Positions 55,761-64,000 of a DNA stretch of 64,000 nt are shown one piece after another (position 1 is the first letter of the stretch; every line of letters starts with the position of its first letter). Source of the DNA: Bolinopsis microptera (taxonomy: Eukaryota; Ctenophora; Tentaculata; Lobata; Bolinopsidae). The translations under genes were made by a program, and so were the position numbers. The notes under the pieces are model-generated. The model was not told the DNA's origin, did no database searches, and saw nothing but the letters and a program-made list of their open reading frames with translations. The stretch lies in contig NC_087082.1 of assembly GCF_026151205.1 (NCBI RefSeq), forward strand, positions 2,756,001 to 2,820,000, given 5' to 3'.

Positions 55761-56408
55761 CTAGAAAATCAAGTTCAGCACACACAGGAAACTAGCGAGA
55801 ACAATTCCGCTGGCTTTGCAGTTTAAGGCGTAAGAGTAATGCCCCATATCTCCCCCCTCCTCGTTATCAGTGTCTTCAATAACTTCATCCTCTTGCGTCT
55901 CCCTGTAACCGACGATAATTGCACCGTACCTACTCACCATCTCTATCCTTGTGGCTACAAAACCCTCCCATGCTGTTTTGAACGCACTATGTGTACACGT
56001 TTCAGCTGACATCAGAAAGTCCAGAACTTCGATATCATTGCAAAGCACTGTTATCCTTGGTCCTTCTACTATGGTAATGGTCCACACTTTTTCAACTTCA
56101 CTCGGTAAATTGGTAAAGGCCACAGGTTTCGTAGAATGGCACGCAGTTATCCAATACGTAATGGCCTTTTCGTTAAACGTAATTTCTATCATTTCACCTT
56201 TGCCCGAATCGTCACGGAATTTTATCATCATGTGTTCATACCCGCCAATTTCAGCATCGGTCTTAATCTGTATAGATACTACATCCTCAAAATCTACGGA
56301 AGGCGATTTCTGAGTGCCGTCTACTACCTCTATTTCTTCCCATGAGTCTGCTTCAGCTTTGTCGAGTGATAAGGCAACTATTAGCATTACTGCTAATAAA
56401 TGGACCAT
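55761..56408 (-). CDS. Secreted, probably GPI-anchored protein of unknown family
   Basis: Single-exon frame of 215 residues. An N-terminal signal peptide (MVHLLAVMLIVALSLDKAEA) is followed by an extracellular domain of about 150 residues with conserved Cys in WITACHST, VLCNDIEVLDFL and SAETC, then an acidic stretch (DEVIEDTDNEEGGD) and a C-terminal hydrophobic tail (ASGIVLASFLCVLNLIF) after small residues, the arrangement of a GPI signal. The alternation of VW-x-I-x-I and L-C-N-x-I-E-V-L strands suggests a beta-sandwich. No known family recognised. Two relatives lie in the window (55054-55431 and 49010-49272), so it belongs to a locally duplicated family. Confidence 0.7.
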   Translation of the reverse strand: MVHLLAVMLIVALSLDKAEADSWEEIEVVDGTQKSPSVDFEDVVSIQIKTDAEIGGYEHMMIKFRDDSGKGEMIEITFNEKAITYWITACHSTKPVAFTNLPSEVEKVWTITIVEGPRITVLCNDIEVLDFLMSAETCTHSAFKTAWEGFVATRIEMVSRYGAIIVGYRETQEDEVIEDTDNEEGGDMGHYSYALNCKASGIVLASFLCVLNLIF

Positions 56409-57169
56409 CTCGCTCCTTCTTTTCTCCTAGAAAATGAATAGGTATGTTTTAAATTTGCAATTTAAGGGCTTAACAAGTATAATGTAAACAAACAAAACCC
56501 CGATTTACTGCGAACCCCGATTTACCGTGGATGTTTAATTTCCCCCAGTTAATGAGAAATAAAGACAGTCAGATAACAACAACCTAAGTATATGTACTTA
56601 GGTTGTACTTATATCTTTATAAATCACACTGTGGCACGTTCAGAGGAGCAACGAATTAAAAAGTAATCAACGAAATCTGTAACAAGGACAGAATTATGTG
56701 CAAGCTAAAACTAAGTGTTATCACATGCAGGCGCCATAGAAACCATCTCAACGCAGGACAACGTCTTGAATGCGCTTCAAGTGTTCCTTGATAGACGTTT
56801 GTTAATTATTTGCAGGCGATCACGTGACATATTGCTTGTGATTATTTGGTGAGTAGTGACCTGATGAGCCTATTGGCGACTATCTAGTAATTGCTAAGCA
56901 AAAGGTATTAAATATTCATTTTACAATTTTGGTATTCAAAATATCGGAATACCAAAATACCAACATTTTCCAACGTTTTATGAATACAACTTAATACCTC
57001 CGTTTATTTTGTGATTAGCATGAGTATTGATTAAAATCTAATTTGTATTTTAAAATTCAACGAAAACGGGGATTGGATAGTCTTCCCTTCGTGATCCTCA
57101 CAACAGAATTGAGATTTTACGTCTCTGCAAAGGATTATAAATCGAATGCAACCAACAAAATACTCCTGA
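56409..57169. other. Upstream region of the secreted-protein gene, no other gene seen
   Basis: Contains its likely 5' untranslated region and promoter. A short inverted repeat acctaagtatatgtacttag is present at about 56582-56605. No exon. Confidence 0.4.
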
Positions 57170-57500
57170 ATCCTGATGGACGATTTTTCTATTCATAGGT
57201 GGAGCCTGATATAATAAAGTTTTTAGGACACAGTAGAAAATAGGTATCGTATTCTGAGTGTGCGACAAAATTGACCAAATCTTGCCTTATAACCGTCGAA
57301 TCCCTGCTCTTTAACCAATAATGTTTTATGATTGTTAGATTGATCTAATTAGTCATCTTCTACATTTCAGACCAAGGAATACCGATTAGGCAGCTATAGT
57401 TAGCAGATATTCACAAAAATGTAAACTTGTAGTTGTAACATTATAGTGCATAACAACAATAAAGTTTCTTTGTTTTGAATTTCTGAACATGCTTGGTTAA
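57170..57500. repeat. Repeat family G, copy 1
   Basis: The stretch with ggacacagtag, gattgttagattgatctaat, catttcagac and caacaataaagtttctttg is related to 63640-63960. The shared aacaataaa near the right end looks like a 3' end with a polyadenylation signal, so these may be 5'-truncated retroelement tails. Confidence 0.6.
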
Positions 57501-57616
57501 TATTTGTAACCTATATAACCTCAACTTCCAATGAACATGTCCATTAATAAAAATAAAAAGTCCTGGCTAACCGGCACTGGCAGTTTTGCTGGTAAATCGA
57601 AGGTGTATCTACCATA

Positions 57617-57990
57617 TAGGAACTGACCGGATATCCGGCTGAATCCGGTTCCAGCCGGATATCCGGCTTCAATATCCGGTTCCGGTTTCGGTCGGGTTTC
57701 CGAAAATTTTGCCGGATTTTTGCTGGATATTTCTTCAAAAAATTGTATTTCTAAAATCTTGAAATGCATAGTTTTCTCGAATCCTTAAAAGCTTACAAAA
57801 TTATTACAAACGTACCTCTGAGGGCAGAGCTCCCGCTTCCGAGATCGTTTTGGAAAAGAGAGGCCTGCCTTCCGAGATCGCATTACAAGTAAATGGAGGA
57901 AGCCTCGAGTCCAAAATTGTGTATCGAGGGGTAGGTGTTCGGAAAACCGAAAAACTATTTTCGGCTAATAATAAACAGGGTAGTATGAAA
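57617..57990 (+). mobile_element. Truncated second copy of the hAT element, inverted
   Basis: Starts TAGGAACTGACCGG, followed by the atccgg-rich subterminal region and one diverged 258-bp-type unit (gagctcccgcttccgagatc, gtgtatcgaggggtaggtg). It is the reverse complement of the right end of the 35032-37508 element. No right terminal repeat is present. Confidence 0.75.
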
Positions 57991-58189
57991 CAAGGAGAAA
58001 AACATTTTAAAAATGTTTGACTTTGTTTTTTTTAAGAACCGTCCCCAATCTCGTATTGATAAATAACTAAACTATTGTTGTCAGGCACTATAGTGGTTAA
58101 AATGTACAATTTTTGTGACTTTGTTAACTATAGCTGCCCAATTAGCATTTCTTGGTCTCAAATAACCGAGTATAATACAGCCCATTAAA

Positions 58190-58660
58190 AATTAGCTTGC
58201 ACTCAACGCAACGTAATTGCTTAATTACCACAAAACCGATCAAAATTACGTTCCAACAATCATTGCAGGTGGACTTCAGCGTTCAATACCGTTACGATGG
58301 TTACTATGCAACTTCCTATTTCTCGTATAATTTGCACGGTCGTACAAAGAGAATTTTTCGAATTATAAGTAAGACTAGAAAACCCGTGGTCACAGGGAGG
58401 AAGCTAATAGTATTTTTTGTTAGTAAGTTTAAATCGCGTCAAAAATCATCCTACAAAACCGAAGATACAGCCAATTAAAATATTGCTCGTACTAAACACA
58501 GCGTAATATCAACAAAATCTATCAAAATGACTTTAAAACAATCATTGCACAATACACGTGCATGTGCGTGTAATAACCCTCGCTACCATGGTTACTACGC
58601 AAGTTCATATTTTTTCGTCTGATTTGCACGTGGGCGGTCGTACAAAGAGAATTCTCTGAA
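58190..58660. repeat. Imperfect tandem duplication of about 290 bp
   Basis: The phrases cagcgt/caacgcaacgtaat, caatcattgca, ggttactatgcaa and ggtcgtacaaagagaatt occur once around 58200-58360 and again around 58495-58655. Non-coding. Confidence 0.65.
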
Positions 58661-58667
58661 TTATAAT

Positions 58668-60078
58668 ATAGACTAGTAATAACTGTATCTTAACTTAAAA
58701 CCATAAAACTTTACAACAGTACTGTCCGTTGTAATATAGACGTTGGGGAATGACACAGGACGAACAGAAAGAATTTAAAGCATTACTTGAAACATGCAAT
58801 ATGGCCCGCAAGACAGGAGCCATACTAAACTACTTTAAATCTATCGTACCCTGCAACGTAGCCAGTTTTATAAATGGCTACGTTCCTTGCAACGCGTGAT
58901 CCTTTAATTAAAAAACATGATTTTATTTCTTGGTACAGTAGGGTGTCAGAATTATTGGCGTGTTTGAAATTTTATGTGTATTTTATAATGAAATCAATAT
59001 TTTTCGACGGGTCATAACTTTACTTCTGAATATCGAAATTACAAAATTCAAAAACTGGTCTGTAGACAATCGTCTGAACTTTTTCTTAATTTCAGAATTT
59101 TGTGTTGATGTACCTCAAAACCCATTATTTAGGCCGTTATTTAAAGGGTCGATTCCATACTTGGTTAGATTTACGAAGGAGTAAGGGATTTATGTGTAAT
59201 TTTTTTTCGGTGAATTTTTTCTGAAATTATTCTTTCGACTAAAGTGCACAGCTCTTCAGGCGATAGCGAAACATATAGAAAACTATCGATTTTATAAAAG
59301 CTCTCTTTCTCCTCTAACTGACGCAATAAAATATAGTCAGGCGGACTCATCCCGGAATTCAGGGGAAGCAGCCGAAGGCTTCACGTCCAATAATCCAAAC
59401 TTTTCTCTTTCGTCGTGATTATCGACGAAATTTAACTTTTTTCGGACTTCATTTTTAGACTGAACTGTAGTATGAAGGATTATCTCTTGAATGATCAAGA
59501 CTCCATAGGAAACTGACCCTCAGGAGTCAAGTAATGATCGTTTCTAAAAGCTTGGGTAAGCTAAAATTTTACGCAAAATTGTCTACGCGCCAATAATTAT
59601 GACACCCTGCTGTAATTGACTTAGACTGCAGGCACCGCGCTGCAATTAGATGCGTGGCACCGGAAATGGGAAAGGTTTCTGCAACAACTCGATTGGATTT
59701 GGCGAGGTGCCGTGCATTGTGCAAGCTCATCCCCTGGGAGTTGGTATGATTTTCTAACGTACAGAAAGGTCTGATGATAACGTACCTACCGGTTAATCCC
59801 GGCCCGGTCAAAATAAAATAAAATGAAGAAGCTGTTAATAAAAAACGGTTTTACATAATGATAAACCCTAAGATGAGAAATACGTACCGGTACGGTACGC
59901 GGTACCTTTAAAAATAACTGTACGGTACGTACTTTTAAACTTGAGCTGAAAAGTAAAGTGCTTGCAATTGAAAAAAAATGCACAAAAACCACGTTCACAC
60001 ATCACACGACAACTTTCATAGAAGCTGAATTCGCTCATCGCCGCATTTCAATTTATACCATTAGATTTAGAATTAGAG
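58668..60078. repeat. Repeat family F, copy 3, split by a mariner-like MITE
   Basis: Matches 50715-51440. It is interrupted after ttatttcttggta by the element at 58936-59612 and resumes with attgacttagactgc. Confidence 0.8.
58936..59612. mobile_element. Mariner-like non-autonomous element, 677 bp
   Basis: Ends CAGTAGGGTGTCAGAATTAT and the inverse of CAGCAGGGTGTCATAATTAT, flanked by TA. The other F copies (44530-44560 and 50968-50995) show the unoccupied site tggTAattgac, so the insertion and TA duplication are exact. The 74-codon frame inside has no transposase features. Confidence 0.9.
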
Positions 60079-60612
60079 CAGTTGTATAATAGTATAAATA
60101 CGATAAAACGGGTATCACTCTAACCTCATTACAAATACATATACACAAGAGGTACAGTATTACTTTCAATTCGATCGAATGCTTTAATTTGAATCCTAAG
60201 TTACCGGGATGTACAAAAGAAACAGAAAATTCGAACAATAAGTTTCGAAAGTTTTTTAAAAAATATAAACTTTGACGAACAAATAAAACTAGTAGCTCGT
60301 CGGCCACGTCACAGTGTTCTCGAGCAGCGGTAAACTTTTGTAACCATAACCTAACAGTAACATGCTACTTCAAGAACTACCTCTAACGGGACAAGCGATC
60401 ATCTTAAAAAGTTAAAACCCTGCGTCACGTGGTACCACGTGGCGAACCACGTGGTACCGCGCGGCGCAGTCTTTAATAACTAACCTAAAGAACCTGACAA
60501 ACACGTGTCTACTCCGCAAAACTATCGAAAATCTACACTAACCTATCTAATTCTAATCTTACACTCATCCTAACGTTATTTTCCACTAAACTAGAATATT
60601 CTAAAATGACTA
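60079..60612. other. Non-coding
   Basis: No exon. A compact inverted and direct repeat of ccacgtggtacc occurs at about 60427-60465 (ggtaccacgtggcgaaccac). Confidence 0.45.
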
Positions 60613-61422
60613 CCTTATAATCGGACCTTATTTGGACGGACATTACATGAACGGACATAATTGCGGCCGGACATTATATTATTAATATGAACGCTCGAAG
60701 GCATTCAAAACCATCAAAAATCCGAATTTTTTTCAATTTTTGACGTTTTTTTAATTTCAGCAAATGATTTTTTATACAGTAAGTAAGAATAGCAGTCATT
60801 AAGCAGTAAAAATGTTAAAATATGTTTACATGTTCAGTGTCTAATATAACATATCATCTTCATTAAATAGGTTTTCGTGCATGAAATAGTCCATGCTTAA
60901 ACAAGCATCAGTGATTTCTAGCTTTGTGAAAACCTTTTTTATCAAACTACCCTGGTCCTACATTTCAGTGTTAACTTTTACAAGCCATTCGGCGTGAAGT
61001 GGTTTTATCTTAGACAACTTTAGGTTAACCTTAACATCACGTGGAGCTTTCCTAGCACTGTTTCATTAGCTCCCCTCAGTAATATGAACTATAAAAACGT
61101 CAGACAATGTCCTTGGCAACACGATTTACCGTAATATCTAGAGGCTGGAACAAGTTTGTCATGTTGGCGGGGACTAGCTCATGAACTATGTTGTTGAGTG
61201 TCATGATTTCGTTGACTTTTTCCGCCAAGTGACCCTTGAAAACATCATATACTAGTAGAGTTTTCTGTGCCTCCGGCAGACCAAGGAGAAAAAATTTCAA
61301 CGGACTTTAACTTGGACGGACATTAATTGAACGGACTTTATTTGTACGGACATTAAGATGAACGCTAAGGCCTCCAGCGTTCATTGTTCAAGTAATGTCC
61401 GTCCAAATAAGGTCCGATAAGG
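60613..61422 (-). mobile_element. Pogo-like DNA transposon remnant
   Basis: Terminal repeats CCTTATAATCGGACCTTATT and the inverse ending aataaggtccgataagg are flanked by TA. A second inner set of tgaacggacatt phrases repeats near both ends. A minus-strand frame (61300 to 61100) reads LLVYDVFKGHL, NNIVHELVPANMTNLFQPLD, the third catalytic region of pogo/Tigger DDE transposases. Most of the transposase is deleted. A shorter relative is at 44030-44480. Confidence 0.8.
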
Positions 61423-61749
61423 TACTACGCTAATACCCTGCTGTAGCCAGCTTACCAGCGTTCTTCTTCTCTTTGGGTCGCTCGTCTAAACAAGTCAGTT
61501 AGGAATTGGGATCTAATCAGTGCAGTAAGAAACTTTCATTTAATTATGTGATCTAGTTATTCAGGTCATGATCAAGATCAACGACTGAATAAGGGACTAT
61601 ATTAGTCTACACTCCTATCCTATATTTTCTTTGAATTTCCTGACCCAATAGATCAGTGATGTAAGATCACATACGGAATGATAATCTAATTGTCCAGGTA
61701 ACACAAATTCCAACTGCTCTCGAGCGTGCTAAATCACTCTACAGTCTCT
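61423..61749. other. Short non-coding spacer
   Basis: Nothing recognised apart from the start of repeat E context (gtccaggtaacacaaattcc, also at 52967). Confidence 0.4.
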
Positions 61750-62710
61750 CTCTACTTTATAAAAAACAACGTACTACAATTTCAACTGCTGATGATTCTT
61801 TCAAAGAAATTTCTGATAAAACAGTAAACTCAGTGCCAACAATTTAAAATGAAATCAAAGGGGTCGTTCACATATTACGTAATCAGCCGACGCCAGGGGA
61901 GAGGGGAGTTTCCAAATGATTACACTAGTGTAATTTTGACACAATACACAATAGCTGTGTGCAAAACCCATAATCATGGGTAGAGTGGACCGCTGCCAGA
62001 CGCCAGTGTCTCTCTTTCCCAAACAAAAGGAAATGATATTAATTTGATTGACCGGTCGCTCGCTTAATTTCCCATTCATTTACGGCTTACGAATACTAAT
62101 AGTAATACGTTTTGATTAATTACATCAATCACATGCTCGGTATCATTTTGCATTTGAGAACGGTCAATCGCCAATATTTTTTTACAAATTCAGTCGCGAA
62201 CCTTATGTGATTTAATGCAGCCTCCGCCCCCAATAATTATGAATCAACGGAAATTTGCCTTGTGTCACAGCGAAGGTATGTGTTTTTCGATCTAGGAAAA
62301 GATTTTAAACATTATTGAAGAATTCAGGAGACATGTACCTTGCTCGGATATTAGATTATGAAAATATGTGGAATCTATTTATCAAAGAAATGGATTAATA
62401 AACAGGAAACTTATGCTTTGTTTTTCATAAAGTAGAGGGCGGATGGAATTGTTGTTACCTTGACCATTGACGGTGACCTGGACAATAATAGGTTAGCAGT
62501 CTGCACTCTGCAGGATTATATGGATTATGAACACATTCATTGGAGTTTGAGGATATTGGTTAAAATTAGGATAATGATTAGGATAATCGTCTCATCCTCT
62601 AGGCAAATTTTGTCATATAACGATATCGTGATCAGATATCGCTTAAATTCGGCCGGCAGTGAGTTGTAAACTTTGTCACATTATAAAAACTAACAGTAAC
62701 AGAGTTAACA
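61750..62710. repeat. Repeat family E, copy 3
   Basis: Matches 46930-47940 with an internal deletion in the hairpin near 62048 and an end at ctaacagtaacagagttaac, where the similarity stops. Confidence 0.8.
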
Positions 62711-62929
62711 TGGCCCCTTGCTGCCGTGTTTGACACAAATTTTGAATTTACAGTTCATAGGATATTTTCACAAAGCCCCCTCCGAGATTGCAACATTGCC
62801 ATGTTACGAAAATGTTCGCCGCGTTAACAAAATATGCGCCATTCTTAATCTTAGCACAATATTTGCCATTTTATGATTTATTTGCAATGCTGCGTGCGAT
62901 GATGCAAATATTTTATAAGGAGGCAAATA

Positions 62930-63210
62930 TTGTGGTATGAAATCCAAGTTGAAATACGGCAATGCTGTTCGTCCAGACCAGATACCAAATGAGCTCGTAA
63001 AATATGCACAGCTGACAGCAATATGCGATATGCGTCCATCATAAATCGTTCGTTTGAGCTCAACGAACATTTTTCATCATTTTCAGAAGGCTTTCTGACT
63101 CCTCTTCTAAAGCCAAGAAAACCTAACGGTCCAATTAAGACTGTGATGCCACTCTGTCTGTTGAATGGTACGAGAAAAATACTTTCCCTGATAACAGTAA
63201 CACTACACAA
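62930..63210 (+). pseudogene. Fragment of a LINE reverse transcriptase
   Basis: One frame gives LKYGNAVRPDQIPNELVKYA, a form of the N-terminal RT signature (GKAxGPDxIPNELLKY). After a frameshift near 63025, the frame 63023-63217 gives GFLTPLLKPRKPNGP and LLNGTRKILSLIT, the next conserved RT block. Motifs A to C are absent, so this is a short, decayed remnant. Its clade cannot be told. Confidence 0.65.
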
Positions 63211-63639
63211 AACTTAGAGGCAGGTTGCTGAGTTGCTCAATGACAATATACAGGCTCATGGCGAAATGCTTATAAAGTATAAACTATAATAAAAACATTA
63301 GACCCGACCAAAAGATTTTCGATGGTATATCTCTCACGGTTTTCGTGAAAATTTATGTTAAAGTTGATGCCGTACAGTGTCAGTAAAATGGTAACAGAAA
63401 TATATGAACATCGTCTTTACATAATACATAATCATATAGTAAAATATAACCATGTGGGCTCACTATGGAAATTATCTGGTACCTAATCTTCGGCAATGCA
63501 TCCAAAATTTAAAATGCCATAAAATGTGACAAAATTAACCTTATTAACCAAATATCAATAACCAAGTGCGTGTATTAGGGAACTAATATATTTAAGGGCT
63601 GCAATCGATAGAATAAATATCACATAATGAGTTAAAAGG
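63211..63639. other. Non-coding
   Basis: AT-rich sequence; nothing recognised on either strand. Confidence 0.4.
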
Positions 63640-63960
63640 TTCTCGTGGACACCATGATACAGTAAAAAAAAGAGCTATCGTATTATAAGTGTGACAAATT
63701 TAACCAAATATTGCCGTTGGATCATGAGGACCCTTTAACTAATGGCGTATTATAATTGTTAGATTGACATAATCTACTATATTTCAGACTACAATTAACT
63801 AAGTCAGTAAGTCACAAAAATGTGACATTTTAAACATTATAGTGCGCTGCCAAACAACAATAAATTTTATTTCTGAGCAGTGCATATGGGAGATGGGAGT
63901 ATGGGTCACGTGACTAACAGGCTAATAATCAGAACTTCTGAACGTGCTAGGTTAATAGAT
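63640..63960. repeat. Repeat family G, copy 2
   Basis: Related to 57170-57500: ggacaccatgatacagtaa, gttagattgacataatctac, tatttcagactac and caacaataaattttattt. Shares the AATAAA near the 3' end. Confidence 0.6.
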
Positions 63961-64000
63961 GAAAAAATTAAGCCACTATCGTCGAAAACGCTATTATTTC

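Noticed and set aside
47028-62079. Minus-strand frame of 74-87 codons present in all three repeat E copies
   Set aside because: Length and frame differ among copies through small indels that do not respect codons, and the frame overlaps MITE sequence.

Overview
The window reads as genomic DNA of an invertebrate animal. It is AT-rich, has canonical GT-AG introns, and carries a long intron-rich gene, nested single-exon genes and a dense, diverse transposon load (hAT, Tc1/mariner and pogo, MULE, Harbinger-like and TTAA-target foldbacks, LINEs, a Penelope-like RT). TTAGGG-type telomere-like motifs also occur. The LINE and foldback types remind me of cnidarian genomes, but that placement is a guess.

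The left 40 kb is dominated by one plus-strand gene. It starts at 4750, stops at 40651, and I could resolve it by hand into 41 exons. These sum to 7,083 nt, exactly 2,361 codons, so the model is open from start to stop. The product is a Niemann-Pick C1 (NPC1) type sterol transporter. Its membrane portion (TM1, middle luminal domain, sterol-sensing domain, C-terminal luminal domain, terminal TM bundle) is ordinary. Its N-terminal sterol-binding domain, present once in known NPC1, is repeated six times in tandem with a four-exon period (exons 1-24). Only the first and last repeats keep the glutamine that aligns with human Gln79. I regard this six-headed NPC1 as the most interesting feature. Several of its splice sites sit in local tandem duplications, including a ten-copy 37-bp array at the exon 40 acceptor.

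The NPC1 introns are crowded. Intron 19 holds a 1.3-kb TTAA-flanked foldback. Intron 33 is 11.4 kb and almost entirely enclosed by mariner-like terminal repeats. Inside are a palindromic repeat mosaic, a two-MYND-finger gene, a LINE with an endonuclease-like C terminus, and minus-strand exons of an unrecognised gene. Intron 35 holds a minus-strand secreted mucin-like gene with LDL-receptor class A repeats and a hAT element filled with 258-bp tandem repeats.

From 40.9 kb to the end the window is mostly mobile DNA: a Penelope-like RT just downstream of NPC1, a 5'-truncated LINE, a deleted MULE, a second TTAA foldback, pogo remnants and recurrent repeat families (called E, F and G here). Candidate host genes here are a small single-pass membrane protein (43411-43677, minus) and a secreted, probably GPI-anchored protein (55761-56408, minus) with a partial paralogue beside it and a pseudogene fragment at 49 kb. 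The recurrence of E, F and gene fragments suggests old segmental duplication.

All boundaries were set by reading the sequence and may be off by a few bases. No database search was possible. No tRNA, rRNA or CRISPR array was recognised.
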